From: Pantoea sp. Ap-967
Lineage (GTDB): Bacteria > Pseudomonadota > Gammaproteobacteria > Pseudomonadales > Pseudomonadaceae
NCBI RefSeq assembly: GCF_011752565.1
Contig: NZ_VWXK01000006.1
Span: forward strand, 124,001-188,000
Length of the DNA stretch: 64,000 nt
Direction: 5' to 3'
This document shows, one piece after another, positions 34,980 through 45,072 of this stretch. Positions within the stretch are counted from its first letter, which is position 1; each line of letters starts with the position of its first letter. Below the pieces are notes generated by a model. The model was not told the DNA's origin and did not search any database. It saw only the letters and a list, made by a program, of their open reading frames with translations. Position numbers and translations under genes: made by a program.

Positions 34980-35504
34980 ATGACCCAGGACCTGATGCAA
35001 CGCGGCAAGGCCATCAAGCTCGCCGTCTTCGATGTCGACGGCGTGCTCACCGACGGCCGCCTGTACTTCCTTGAAGACGGCAGCGAATTCAAGACCTTCA
35101 ACACCCTCGACGGCCAGGGCATCAAGATGCTCATGGCCTCGGGCGTGACCACGGCGATCATCAGCGGGCGCAAGACCCCGGTGGTCGAGCGCCGGGCGAA
35201 GAACCTCGGAATCCCGCACCTGTTCCAGGGCCGCGAAGACAAATTGGTGGTTCTCGACGGCTTGCTTGCCGAACTGGGCCTAAGCTATGAGCAAGTCGCC
35301 TACCTGGGCGACGACCTGCCCGACCTGCCGGTGATCCGCCGGGTAGGCCTGGGCATCGCGGTGGCCAACGCCGCGCCGTTCGTTCGCCAGCACGCCCACG
35401 GCGTGACCCAGGCACGCGGCGGCGAGGGGGCGGCGCGCGAGTTCTGCGAACTGATCATGCAGGCCCAGGGCACCCTGGACGCTGCCAACGCCAACTACCT
35501 GTAA
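34980..35504 (+). CDS. kdsC: KDO 8-phosphate phosphatase
   Basis: A 174-residue HAD phosphatase that releases KDO from KDO 8-phosphate. The HAD motif is FDVDGVLTDGRLYF near residue 16, and GDDLPDLPVIRRVG is motif III/IV. It lies 16 bases after kdsD, with AGAGAGCC upstream of the start, and is followed closely by lptC. Confidence 0.95.
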   Translation: MTQDLMQRGKAIKLAVFDVDGVLTDGRLYFLEDGSEFKTFNTLDGQGIKMLMASGVTTAIISGRKTPVVERRAKNLGIPHLFQGREDKLVVLDGLLAELGLSYEQVAYLGDDLPDLPVIRRVGLGIAVANAAPFVRQHAHGVTQARGGEGAAREFCELIMQAQGTLDAANANYL

Positions 35505-35512
35505 GGCTGCCC

Positions 35513-36085
35513 ATGTTCAGCAAGAAAGCCCGCAATATTGCGCTGCTCGCGGCGACCGCCGCCCTGCTGGTGGCAATCGGCTACTGGAATGTCAGCCCGG
35601 AGAGCTTCCTCGACCAGCCCGTGGCCCAGGTCGACGAAAGCGCCATCGACTACTACGCGATCAATGCGCACAGCGTGCAGTTCCTGCCAGACGGCAAGCT
35701 GCAGTATGAAATGACCGCCGACAAGGTCGAGCACGTCAAGGCCACCGAGGTCACCCTGCTGACCACGCCCGACCTGCACATGTACCGCGGCACCGAGTAC
35801 CCCTGGCACGTGCAGAGCGTGCGCGCCGAGGTCAACCCGGACGGCACCCAGGTCGAGTTGATCGACAACGTTCGGGTGGCCCGCACCGACGAAAAGAAAC
35901 GTGACACCATCATTACCAGTTCGCGCATGACCGTGTTCCCGCAGAAGCAATATGCGCAGACCGACCAACCCGTTAGAATCGACGGCGCCGGTGGCACGAC
36001 TACGGGCACAGGAATGAAAGCGTATTTGAAAGAAAGCAAGATGGACTTGCTCTCTAACGTAAGAGGACAGTATGAGGCTCGTTAA
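35513..36085 (+). CDS. lptC: LPS export protein LptC
   Basis: A 190-residue membrane-anchored periplasmic protein of the LPS bridge that receives LPS from LptB2FG and passes it to LptA. An N-terminal hydrophobic anchor (KARNIALLAATAALLVAIGY) is followed by the LptC/YrbK jellyroll (YYAINAHSVQFLPDGKLQYE and later QPVRIDGAGG). It overlaps lptA by 14 bases. Confidence 0.94.
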   Translation: MFSKKARNIALLAATAALLVAIGYWNVSPESFLDQPVAQVDESAIDYYAINAHSVQFLPDGKLQYEMTADKVEHVKATEVTLLTTPDLHMYRGTEYPWHVQSVRAEVNPDGTQVELIDNVRVARTDEKKRDTIITSSRMTVFPQKQYAQTDQPVRIDGAGGTTTGTGMKAYLKESKMDLLSNVRGQYEAR

Positions 36086-36599
36086 AACCCTCCCCCTTTT
36101 GCTCAGCCTGAGCGCAGCAGCACTGGGAAGCGCGAGCGCCTTCGCCCTGCCGAACGACCGTGACCAGCCGATCCGCATCCAGGCCGACAACGCGCACCTG
36201 GACGACAAGCAAGGCGTGGCGACCTACACCGGCGACGTGATCATCACCCAGGGCTCCATGATGATCAAAGGCAACACCGTGACCATGACCCGTGCCGCCA
36301 ATGGCGACATCGACGTGGTGACCTCGGTGGGCAACCTGGCCTACTTCGAGCAGCAGCAAACCGCTGCCAAGCCCGACAAGATGAAGGGCTGGGCGGTGAC
36401 CATCCAGTACCAGGCGCAGAAGGACACCGTGATCCTCACCGACCGCGCCAAGGTCGAGAACGAAGGCAACACCACCGAAGGCGAGAAGATCGTCTACAAC
36501 ACCAAGACCCAGGTTGCGACCGCCGGTCGTGGTGGCAACGTGACCCAGCCACGTCAGCGCATCGACATGGTGATCCAGCCGAAGAAGAAGGCCGAGTAA
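36072..36599 (+). CDS. lptA: LPS transport periplasmic protein LptA
   Basis: A 175-residue periplasmic OstA-like protein that forms the LPS bridge from LptC to the outer membrane. A signal peptide (LPLLLSLSAAALGSASAFAL) precedes the mature start near LPNDRDQPIRIQADNAHLDD. Conserved GVATYTGDVIITQGSMMIKG belongs to the OstA fold. The charged tail ends PKKKAE. It ends directly before the lptB ATG (TAAATG). Confidence 0.95.
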   Translation: MRLVKTLPLLLSLSAAALGSASAFALPNDRDQPIRIQADNAHLDDKQGVATYTGDVIITQGSMMIKGNTVTMTRAANGDIDVVTSVGNLAYFEQQQTAAKPDKMKGWAVTIQYQAQKDTVILTDRAKVENEGNTTEGEKIVYNTKTQVATAGRGGNVTQPRQRIDMVIQPKKKAE

Positions 36600-37325
<726 letters not shown>

Positions 37326-37500
37326 CCCCGGGACGCGCCCGGAGCACTGGTAATCCCGCCCGATGGGGGCTTAAGTTGTTACCGTGCTCTAGGCAAACGC
37401 TACAATTTGAGGCATAAAACTTGCTTGAATTTGGCGCCGCGGCGCCCTCGTGTAGTGGATGGCGCATGCGCGCCGGCGAACAAGGTATTAAGCCCCTGCC

Positions 37501-38994
37501 ATGAAACCATCGCTCGTCCTAAAAATGGGCCAGCAACTGACGATGACCCCTCAGTTGCAACAGGCCATTCGCCTCCTCCAGTTGTCGACCCTGGACCTTC
37601 AACAGGAAATCCAGGAAGCGCTGGAGTCCAACCCGATGCTCGAACGTCAGGAAGACGGCGACGACTTCGACAACAGCGACCCGATGGCCGACAACGCCGA
37701 GAACAAACCGGCCGCCGAAGTTCAGGACACCAGCTTCCAGGAAAGCACTGCCAGTGCCGAAAACCTCGAAGAGGGCGAGTGGAGCGAGCGCATTCCCAAC
37801 GAGCTGCCGGTCGACACGGCCTGGGAAGACATCTACCAGACCAGCGCCAGCAGCCTGCCGAGCAACGATGACGACGAGTGGGACTTCACCACCCGCACAT
37901 CGGCCGGCGAAAGCCTGCAAAGCCACCTGCTGTGGCAGTTGAACCTGGCGCCGATGTCCGACACCGATCGCCTGATCGCCGTTACCCTGATCGACAGCAT
38001 CAACGGCCAGGGCTACCTGGAAGACACCCTCGAAGAAATCTGCGCAGGTTTCGACCCCGAGCTGGACATCGAGCTCGACGAGGTCGAGGCCGTGCTGCAC
38101 CGCATCCAGCAGTTCGAGCCAGCCGGCGTCGGCGCGCGCAGCCTGGGCGAATGCCTGCTGCTGCAACTGCGCCAACTGCCCGCAAACACGCCATGGATGA
38201 CCGAGGCCCAGCGCCTGGTCACCGATTTCATCGACCTGCTCGGCAGCCGCGACTACAGCCAGCTGATGCGCCGCATGAAGCTCAAGGAAGACGAGCTGCG
38301 CCAGGTCATCGAGCTGGTGCAGAGCTTGAACCCGCGCCCGGGTTCGCAAATCGAGTCGAGCGAGCCGGAATACGTGGTGCCCGACGTGATCGTGCGCAAG
38401 GACAGCGAGCGCTGGCTGGTCGAGCTGAACCAGGAAGCCATTCCGCGCCTGCGGGTCAACCCGCAGTACGCAGGTTTCGTGCGCCGCGCCGATACCAGCG
38501 CCGACAACACCTTCATGCGCAACCAGCTGCAGGAGGCGCGCTGGTTCATCAAGAGCCTGCAAAGCCGCAACGAAACCCTGATGAAGGTGGCCACGCAGAT
38601 CGTCGAGCACCAGCGCGGTTTCCTCGACCACGGCGACGAGGCCATGAAGCCGCTGGTGCTGCACGACATCGCCGAAGCGGTGGGCATGCACGAGTCGACC
38701 ATTTCCCGGGTCACCACGCAGAAATACATGCACACCCCGCGTGGCATCTACGAACTGAAATACTTTTTCTCAAGCCACGTCAGCACCGCCGAAGGCGGAG
38801 AATGCTCGTCCACGGCGATCCGCGCGATCATCAAGAAACTGGTTGCGGCGGAAAATCAGAAAAAGCCATTGAGTGACAGCAAGATCGCTGGTTTACTGGA
38901 GGCACAAGGCATCCAGGTAGCCCGTCGCACCGTCGCCAAGTACCGCGAGTCCCTCGGCATCGCACCGTCGAGCGAGCGCAAGCGACTGATGTAG
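37501..38994 (+). CDS. rpoN: RNA polymerase sigma54 factor
   Basis: Sigma54, which recognises -24/-12 promoters such as the one proposed for gcvH at 4622. The 497-residue protein has the glutamine-rich activator-interacting region I ([20 protein letters not shown]), an acidic region II (about 50-120), the HTH in the central part and the RpoN box [10 protein letters not shown] at 474-483. A possible promoter with TACAAT lies near 37405. It sits between lptB and hpf as in most gammaproteobacteria. Confidence 0.97.
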   Translation: MKPSLVLKMGQQLTMTPQLQQAIRLLQLSTLDLQQEIQEALESNPMLERQEDGDDFDNSDPMADNAENKPAAEVQDTSFQESTASAENLEEGEWSERIPNELPVDTAWEDIYQTSASSLPSNDDDEWDFTTRTSAGESLQSHLLWQLNLAPMSDTDRLIAVTLIDSINGQGYLEDTLEEICAGFDPELDIELDEVEAVLHRIQQFEPAGVGARSLGECLLLQLRQLPANTPWMTEAQRLVTDFIDLLGSRDYSQLMRRMKLKEDELRQVIELVQSLNPRPGSQIESSEPEYVVPDVIVRKDSERWLVELNQEAIPRLRVNPQYAGFVRRADTSADNTFMRNQLQEARWFIKSLQSRNETLMKVATQIVEHQRGFLDHGDEAMKPLVLHDIAEAVGMHESTISRVTTQKYMHTPRGIYELKYFFSSHVSTAEGGECSSTAIRAIIKKLVAAENQKKPLSDSKIAGLLEAQGIQVARRTVAKYRESLGIAPSSERKRLM

Positions 38995-39021
38995 CCCCTG
39001 GATGTGCCACAGCGTTTGCGG

Positions 39022-39045
39022 GGCAGGTGCAACACCTGCCTCTTT
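39022..39045 (+). terminator. Terminator or attenuator between rpoN and hpf
   Basis: GGCAGGTG and CACCTGCC pair around CAA, followed by TCTTTAT. It would partly separate rpoN from the downstream hpf-ptsN-rapZ-ptsO genes. Confidence 0.6.
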
Positions 39046-39072
39046 ATGCACGGGCAACAAAGGAGAAGCTGT

Positions 39073-39381
39073 ATGCAAGTCAATATCAGTGGACAGCATG
39101 TAGAAGTCACCCAGCCACTGCGCGATTACGTGCTTGAAAAGCTCGCCCGCGTGGAAAGTCACTTCGACAAGATCACCAACGTGCAGGTCATCATGAAAGT
39201 TGAGAAGCTGCAGCAGAAGGTCGAAGCGACCCTGCAGATTCCCGGCGGTGAAGTGGTTGCCAACGCCGAACACGAAGACATGTATGCAGCGATCGACGCC
39301 TTGGCCGACAAGCTCGACCGCCAACTGAAAAAACACAAGGAAAAACAGCAAAGCTTGCTGCAAGGCGCAGCCGCCCGCTGA
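39073..39381 (+). CDS. hpf: Ribosome hibernation promoting factor
   Basis: A 102-residue short-form HPF/YfiA protein that helps form inactive 100S ribosomes. It starts MQVNISGQHVEVTQPLRDYV, with the conserved EDMYAAIDALADKLDRQLKK helix at the end. AAAGGAGAAGC lies before the ATG. It is 78 bases after rpoN, the usual position of this gene. Confidence 0.94.
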   Translation: MQVNISGQHVEVTQPLRDYVLEKLARVESHFDKITNVQVIMKVEKLQQKVEATLQIPGGEVVANAEHEDMYAAIDALADKLDRQLKKHKEKQQSLLQGAAAR

Positions 39382-39393
39382 TCCCTCTCACCC

Positions 39394-39858
39394 ATGATCC
39401 GACTTGAAACCATCCTGACCCCCGGCCGTTCCCTGGTGAACGTGCCGGGCGGCAGCAAGAAGCGCGCCCTGGAAAAGGTCGCTACCCTGATTGCCGAGCA
39501 AGTGCCCGAGCTTGCGATGCAAGACGTCTTCGAAAAACTCATCGCCCGCGAAAAGCTCGGCTCCACCGGCTTTGGCAATGGCATTGCCATTCCCCACTGC
39601 CGGCTCGAAGGCTGCGCCGCACCGGTGAGTGCCCTGCTGCACCTGGATGCACCGATCGACTACGACGCCATCGACGGCGCCCCGGTCGACCTGCTGTTCG
39701 TGCTGCTGGTGCCGGAAGCGGCCACCGATGCGCACCTTGAACTGCTGCGCCAGATTGCCAGCATGCTCGATCGCAAGGAGGTTCGCGATCGCCTGCGTGC
39801 CGCCGTCAGCAGCGAGTCCCTGTACCAGGTTGTCCTGGACGCCCAGAACGAGCACTGA
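39394..39858 (+). CDS. ptsN: PTS IIA-like nitrogen regulatory protein (EIIANtr)
   Basis: A 154-residue EIIA protein of the nitrogen-related phosphotransferase system, a regulator of potassium transport, carbon storage and stress responses. The phosphorylated histidine is H68 in [13 protein letters not shown]. It is 12 bases after hpf and 2 bases before rapZ, with ptsO (NPr) next; EINtr (ptsP) is not in the window. Confidence 0.96.
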   Translation: MIRLETILTPGRSLVNVPGGSKKRALEKVATLIAEQVPELAMQDVFEKLIAREKLGSTGFGNGIAIPHCRLEGCAAPVSALLHLDAPIDYDAIDGAPVDLLFVLLVPEAATDAHLELLRQIASMLDRKEVRDRLRAAVSSESLYQVVLDAQNEH

Positions 39859-39860
39859 AC

Positions 39861-40715
39861 ATGCGCCTGATCATCGTCAGCGGCCGGTCCGGCTCCGGCA
39901 AGAGCACGGCCCTCGATGTACTGGAAGACAACGGCTACTACGTCATCGACAACCTGCCGGCCGGGCTGCTGCCGCAGTTGGCGGAAAATGCGCTGATCAA
40001 CACCGAGCTGCTGCAGCCGAAGGTGGCGGTCAGCATCGATGCGCGCAACCTGCCCAGCCATCTGTCGCGCTTCCCCGAGCTGCTGGAGGAAGCCCGTGCC
40101 CGTCATATCCAGTGTGATGTGCTGTACCTCGATGCCGACGAGGACACCCTGCTCAAGCGCTTCTCGGAAACCCGCCGGCGCCACCCGCTGACCAACGCCG
40201 ACCGCTCGCTGGCCGAGGCCATCCGGGTAGAAACCGAACTGCTGGGGCCGATCGCCGACCTTGCCGACCTGAAGATCGACACCACCAACCTCAACCTGTA
40301 CCAGCTGCGCGACTCGATCAAGCTGCGCCTGCTGAACCAGCCCGAGCCTGGCACCGCGTTCCTGGTCGAGTCGTTCGGCTTCAAGCGCGGCATGCCGGTC
40401 GATGCCGACCTGGTGTTCGACGTTCGCTGCCTGCCCAACCCCTACTGGAAGCCGGAATTGCGCGAGCATTCGGGCCTGGAGCAGCCGGTCATCGACTACC
40501 TGGCGGCCCAGCCGGATGTCGAGGAGATGTTCAATGATATCTCCAGCTACCTGCTGAAATGGTTGCCGCGCTTTGCCGCCAGCAACCGCGCCTATGTCAC
40601 CATCGCCATTGGCTGCACTGGCGGCCACCACCGCTCGGTGTACATCACCGAACGCCTCGGCCAGCTGTTGCAACAGTCTCTGAAAAACGTCCAGGTCCGT
40701 CACCGCGACCTCTAG
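39861..40715 (+). CDS. rapZ: RNase adapter protein RapZ
   Basis: A 284-residue P-loop protein that in E. coli directs RNase E to the GlmZ small RNA. Walker A is [11 protein letters not shown] (residues 5-15). The C-terminal domain has the conserved stretch [18 protein letters not shown]. Its role in Pseudomonas, which may lack GlmZ, is less clear. It follows ptsN by 2 bases. Confidence 0.95.
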   Translation: MRLIIVSGRSGSGKSTALDVLEDNGYYVIDNLPAGLLPQLAENALINTELLQPKVAVSIDARNLPSHLSRFPELLEEARARHIQCDVLYLDADEDTLLKRFSETRRRHPLTNADRSLAEAIRVETELLGPIADLADLKIDTTNLNLYQLRDSIKLRLLNQPEPGTAFLVESFGFKRGMPVDADLVFDVRCLPNPYWKPELREHSGLEQPVIDYLAAQPDVEEMFNDISSYLLKWLPRFAASNRAYVTIAIGCTGGHHRSVYITERLGQLLQQSLKNVQVRHRDL

Positions 40716-40735
40716 CCCACAGGATCCACCCCACC

Positions 40736-41008
40736 ATGCCCGCCCGCGAAATCACCATCATCAACAAGTTGGGGCTGCATGCCCGGGCGGCAGCCAAGTT
40801 CGTTGGCGTGGCCGGCAAGTTTCCCTGCCAGGTTCGCGTCGGCCGCGCACCCGACAAGCTGGTGGACGGCAAGAGCATCATGGCGGTGATGATGCTGGCC
40901 GCCGGCAAGGGCACCCAGGTGCACCTGTTTACCGAGGGCGAACAGGACAACGACGCCCTGGAAGCCTTGGTGGCTCTGATCAACAACTACTTCGACGAAG
41001 GCGAATAA
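40736..41008 (+). CDS. ptsO: Phosphocarrier protein NPr
   Basis: A 90-residue HPr-like carrier of the nitrogen PTS. The active-site histidine is H15 in NKLGLHARAAAKFV, and the Ser-46 region is DGKSIMAVMMLAAGKG. It receives phosphate from EINtr and passes it to EIIANtr (ptsN, upstream). The start is fixed by the family length. It ends the run; a REP element follows. Confidence 0.95.
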   Translation: MPAREITIINKLGLHARAAAKFVGVAGKFPCQVRVGRAPDKLVDGKSIMAVMMLAAGKGTQVHLFTEGEQDNDALEALVALINNYFDEGE

Positions 41009-41022
41009 GCGCCGCAAGCGGC

Positions 41023-41092
41023 GCATCGCGAGCTGCGCTCGCTCCTACCAGGCCTGTGTGTATCCTGTAGGAGCGAGCAGAGCTCGCGATGC
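41023..41092. repeat. REP pair between ptsO and the ZIP gene
   Basis: GCATCGCGAGCTGCGCTCGC and GGAGCGAGCAGAGCTCGCGA are inverted arms of the GAGCGAGC family, in a convergent gene gap. Confidence 0.85.
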
Positions 41093-41098
41093 GTCCCG

Positions 41099-41992
41099 TC
41101 AGGACATCGCTGTGTCCATCACCATCATCAGGCAAAAGCCGATGCACAGCCCCAAGCTGGCCAGGCGGTGATGGCCGTTGCTGCGCGACTCGGGAATGAT
41201 CTCCTGGGTCACCACCAGCAACATCGCCCCCGCCGCACAAGCCAGCCCCAGTGGCAGCAAGAGTTCGGCAACGTTCACCAGCCACGCACACACCACGGCG
41301 GCCAGCGGTTCGACCAGGCCGGACGCTGCGCCGATCAGGAACGCATTGAACCGCGGCATGCCCGCCCCCGCCAGCACCAGCGCAATCACCAGGCCCTCGG
41401 GCACATCCTGCAAGGCAATGCCCATCGCCAGGCTGTCAGCATCAGGCATGCCGCCACCGGCAGAAACGCCAATGGCCATGCCTTCGGGAATGTTGTGGGC
41501 GATGATGGCGATCACGAACAGCCAGATGCGCGCCGCGATCACCGGCTGGTTCTCGCTGCCAACCAAGGCCTCTGGCGAGGCGCCGGATACCTTGAGGTCG
41601 ACCAAGAACAGGCACAACGCCCCGAACAGCAGGCCGAAGCTGATCAAGCCGCCGGCGCCCCATTGGCTGAAACCGATCGCCTGGGCCGCATTGAGCCCAG
41701 GAATAATCAGGGAAAAGGCCGTTGCCGCCAGCATGACTCCCGCGCCGAAACCCAACAGGGTGTCGGCCAGGGCCACCGGCATGTTGCGAATCACCAGCAC
41801 CGGTACTGCGCCCAACGCCGTACCCAGCGCGCACAATGCACCGCCCTCAAGGGCACGCAACATGCGCGGTTCAAGGTCCAGCCAGGCGATGCCACGCGCC
41901 AGCAGCAGCGCAGTGCCGGCCAGTAACAGCAAGGTACCCATTGCCAGCCGGAACAAGCGCACACTGCTGACAGACATCACCTCGGAACGCAT
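41099..41992 (-). CDS. ZIP-family divalent metal transporter
   Basis: A membrane protein of about 297 residues in the ZIP family (uptake of Zn, Mn or Fe). It has seven to eight hydrophobic helices, and the metal-binding helices carry AHNIPEGMAIGVSAG and LQDVPEGLVIALVLAG, the His-Asn-x-x-Glu type motifs of ZIP. Start codon is uncertain: ATG at 41992 or 41977; the longer open frame to 42121 lies inside sodA. It follows sodA on the same strand, as in the P. aeruginosa fagA-fumC-orfX-sodA region, where a manganese-type supply for Mn-SOD would make sense (inference). Confidence 0.87.
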   Translation of the reverse strand: MRSEVMSVSSVRLFRLAMGTLLLLAGTALLLARGIAWLDLEPRMLRALEGGALCALGTALGAVPVLVIRNMPVALADTLLGFGAGVMLAATAFSLIIPGLNAAQAIGFSQWGAGGLISFGLLFGALCLFLVDLKVSGASPEALVGSENQPVIAARIWLFVIAIIAHNIPEGMAIGVSAGGGMPDADSLAMGIALQDVPEGLVIALVLAGAGMPRFNAFLIGAASGLVEPLAAVVCAWLVNVAELLLPLGLACAAGAMLLVVTQEIIPESRSNGHHRLASLGLCIGFCLMMVMDTAMS

Positions 41993-42003
41993 ACCGGCAA
42001 GGC

Positions 42004-42615
<612 letters not shown>

Positions 42616-42616
42616 G

Positions 42617-43078
42617 TCAGTGGATTCCGTAGGCTTGGGTTCTGGGTGGCGAGTCCGGCTGTGCAGCGAGTTCGCTGGCCTCGGCGCCCTGGCGGTTGAG
42701 CAGGCGCTCGGTACGCGGGTACTGGCCGTACTCGGCGATGAAACTCAGCAATTCGGTGTAGGTACGGCTGCTGTGGCGCAGGGCAGCGTCACGCAGCGCT
42801 TGCGGCAGGCGCGCCTCCTGGCTGGCCTGGAGCAGGCGCTGGTGCGCCGAGCACAGGTAGTCGGCGCTCTCGTGCGGCTGGTTCAGCCGCAGGTGCAGGT
42901 CGGCCAGGTTGTGGTGGGAGATGACCAACGCGGCCACCGCCTCATCAACGTCATGCCAGCGCTCGAAGAGCACCTGGGCCAGGGCCAGGGCTTGCAGGTA
43001 GTGCTCCCGGGCGTCGACCCACTCACCTTGTTCGAACAGGCGGTTGGCAGTGTCGGTGGTGCGTTTCCAGTGCTGCAT
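42617..43078 (-). CDS. OrfX, conserved protein between fumC and sodA
   Basis: A 153-residue soluble, mostly helical protein with a tetratricopeptide-like rhythm: [20 protein letters not shown], then [20 protein letters not shown]. It resembles the OrfX that lies between fumC and sodA in P. aeruginosa, of unknown function. Its stop is next to the sodA start (1-base gap), so it is co-transcribed. A scaffold or adapter role is only a guess. Confidence 0.85.
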   Translation of the reverse strand: MQHWKRTTDTANRLFEQGEWVDAREHYLQALALAQVLFERWHDVDEAVAALVISHHNLADLHLRLNQPHESADYLCSAHQRLLQASQEARLPQALRDAALRHSSRTYTELLSFIAEYGQYPRTERLLNRQGAEASELAAQPDSPPRTQAYGIH

Positions 43079-43108
43079 GACGTGTGTTCTCCTGAGCGCT
43101 GGCGCGGA

Positions 43109-44485
43109 TCAGATGCCGCCGGCGGTGAGTTTTTCCGGGTCCAGCAGCGCTTGGAGCTGGTCACGCGACAGGTCGGTGTGCTCCAGTGCCACATCGATGA
43201 TCGGCCGGCCCTGCTTGTAGGCGGTCTTGGCGATCTCGGCGGCTTTCAGGTAGCCGATGATCGGGTTCAATGCGGTGACCAGGATCGGGTTGCGCGCCAG
43301 GGCTTCCTTGAGCTTGCCTTCGTTGACCTTGAAGGTAGCGATGGCCTTGTCGGCCAACAGGCGGCTGGCATTGGCCATCAGCTCGATGCTTTCCAGCAGG
43401 TTGCGGGCGATCACCGGCAGCATCACGTTCAGCTCGAAGTTGCCCGACTGGCCGGCCACGGCGATGGTCGCGTCGTTGCCGATGACCTGGGCGGCGACCA
43501 TGGCAGTGGCCTCCGGGATCACCGGGTTGACCTTGCCCGGCATGATCGAGGAGCCAGGCTGCAGGCCTTGCAGCTCGATTTCACCCAGCCCGGCCAAGGG
43601 CCCCGAGTTCATCCAGCGCAGGTCGTTGGCGATCTTCATCAGCGCCACGGCGGTGGTCTTGAGCTGGCCGGACAGCGCCACGGCGGTGTCCTGGGAGCCG
43701 ATCAGGGCGAACAGGTTCCTGCCGGGGGTGAACTCGACCTGGGTCAGGCCGCTGAGCTGGCGGGCAAAGCCTGCAGCGAACTGTGGGTGGGCGTTGATGC
43801 CAGTACCCACCGCAGTACCGCCCTGGGCCAGCGCCTGCAGGCTTGGCAAGGTGGCTTCGATGTGAGCCTTGGCCGCGTTGACCTGTGCAGCCCAGCCATC
43901 GAGCACCTGGCTCATGCGCACTGGCATGGCGTCCATCAGGTGGGTACGGCCGGTCTTGACGTACTGGTGCACCTGCGCCGACTTGGCCTCGATCACCTGC
44001 ACCAGGTGGCCCAGGGCCGGCAGCAGTTGTTCGTGCAGGGCCAGGGCGGCGCTGACATGGATGGTGGTCGGGATGATGTCGTTGCTGCTCTGCCCGCAGT
44101 TGACGTGGTCGTTGGCGTTGACCGGCTCACCGAGCACGCGGCTGGCCAGGGTAGCGATGACCTCGTTGGCGTTCATGTTCGAACTGGTGCCGGAGCCGGT
44201 CTGGTAGACATCCACCGGGAAGTGCTGGATGAAATCCTCGGCCAGCAGTTGCTCCACCGCCTTGACGATGGCCTGGCCCTGCCCTGCCGTCAGCTGCTCC
44301 AGCTCGACGTTGGCCTTGGCAGCGGCGGCCTTGGCCAGCAGCAGGGCGCGGATGAACTGGGCCGGCATGCGCTGGCCGCTGATCGGGAAATTGTCGACCG
44401 CGCGCTGGGTCTGGGCACCGTACAGGGCCTGGGCCGGCACCTGCAGTTCGCCCATGCTGTCACGCTCGATACGGGTATCACTCAT
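43109..44485 (-). CDS. fumC: Class II fumarate hydratase
   Basis: An iron-independent fumarase interconverting fumarate and malate. It is 458 residues with the superfamily signature GSSIMPGKVNP near residue 315 and the active-site His-containing TGRTHLMDAMPVRMSQ. Two ATGs are adjacent; the second, at 44485 (MSDTRIERDSMGE), matches the family and has AAGGA at suitable spacing. It overlaps the fagA-like gene by 8 bases. Substituting this enzyme for iron-dependent fumarase is a known response to iron starvation. Confidence 0.95.
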   Translation of the reverse strand: MSDTRIERDSMGELQVPAQALYGAQTQRAVDNFPISGQRMPAQFIRALLLAKAAAAKANVELEQLTAGQGQAIVKAVEQLLAEDFIQHFPVDVYQTGSGTSSNMNANEVIATLASRVLGEPVNANDHVNCGQSSNDIIPTTIHVSAALALHEQLLPALGHLVQVIEAKSAQVHQYVKTGRTHLMDAMPVRMSQVLDGWAAQVNAAKAHIEATLPSLQALAQGGTAVGTGINAHPQFAAGFARQLSGLTQVEFTPGRNLFALIGSQDTAVALSGQLKTTAVALMKIANDLRWMNSGPLAGLGEIELQGLQPGSSIMPGKVNPVIPEATAMVAAQVIGNDATIAVAGQSGNFELNVMLPVIARNLLESIELMANASRLLADKAIATFKVNEGKLKEALARNPILVTALNPIIGYLKAAEIAKTAYKQGRPIIDVALEHTDLSRDQLQALLDPEKLTAGGI

Positions 44486-44870
44486 CATCAAATCCTTGCA
44501 TCAGTTCATCGGGGGAAATCGACGGCAGCAGTTGGCAGTTGGCCAACTGCAGGGCGTAGGGCTGCCAGCGCTGGTTCTGTTCGCGGCGGTCGAGGTTGCG
44601 CAGGTCGAGCAATGGCCGCCAGGCCTGGTCCAGGCACAAGCACCGCCAGTGCCACGGCAGCATGCGGTCGCAGGCGGTATCCAGCAGCAGGCGGAAGGAC
44701 GTCAGGGCCACGGTCCATGGCGAGGTTTCGGTGCAGCACACCAGGTAGCGGCCTTCGGCCAGGTAGTGCTCGATCAGGCGCGGCTCGTCAGGTTCGAGGG
44801 CGCAACGAATGCGCCGGCTGAGCCAGCGCCAGTTTTCCAGGTAGGGCAGTTCGCGCAGGACGGGTTTCAT
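44478..44870 (-). CDS. fagA: FagA-like protein (Fur-associated gene A)
   Basis: A 130-residue protein starting MKPVLRELPYLENWRWLSRR. It has conserved aromatic and arginine-rich stretches (RRIRCALEPDEPRLIEHYLA, LDTACDRMLPWHWRCLCLDQ) and no domain I recognise beyond the FagA family, which is known only by its Fur control. It is the first gene after the Fur box and overlaps fumC by 8 bases. The frame also has Met codons 3 and 4 residues upstream. Function unknown. Confidence 0.78.
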   Translation of the reverse strand: MKPVLRELPYLENWRWLSRRIRCALEPDEPRLIEHYLAEGRYLVCCTETSPWTVALTSFRLLLDTACDRMLPWHWRCLCLDQAWRPLLDLRNLDRREQNQRWQPYALQLANCQLLPSISPDELMQGFDDE

Positions 44871-44892
44871 GAACATCATCGCCGAGTTACTG

Positions 44893-44911
44893 GATAATGA
44901 TATTCATTATT
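44893..44911. promoter_or_regulatory. Fur box upstream of fagA-fumC-orfX-sodA
   Basis: GATAATGATATTCATTATT matches the 19-base Fur consensus GATAATGATAATCATTATC at 17 positions. It is 23 bases before the first gene, so iron-loaded Fur should repress the operon. Confidence 0.88.
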
Positions 44912-44951
44912 AAGTGATAAACGTAATCACTTCAAGTGGGCGAATGCAAAG

Positions 44952-44977
44952 AAAAAACCCGGCGCGATGGCCGGGTT
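44952..44977 (-). terminator. Intrinsic terminator of pmbA
   Basis: On the minus strand AACCCGGC pairs with GCCGGGTT and is followed by TTTTCTTT. It ends pmbA transcription about 95 bases past its stop, ahead of the Fur-controlled operon. Confidence 0.8.
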
Positions 44978-45000
44978 GGGGTTCATGCAGTATTTGCATG

Positions 45001-45057
45001 GGCCTCTTCGCGGGTCAAGCCCGCCTGTTAGGAGCGGGCTTGCCCCGCGAAGAGGCC
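45001..45057. repeat. REP pair after pmbA
   Basis: GGCCTCTTCGCGGGTCAAGC and AGGAGCGGGCTTGCCCCGCG form inverted arms with almost no spacer. Confidence 0.8.
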
Positions 45058-45072
45058 CGAACAGGCAACCGA

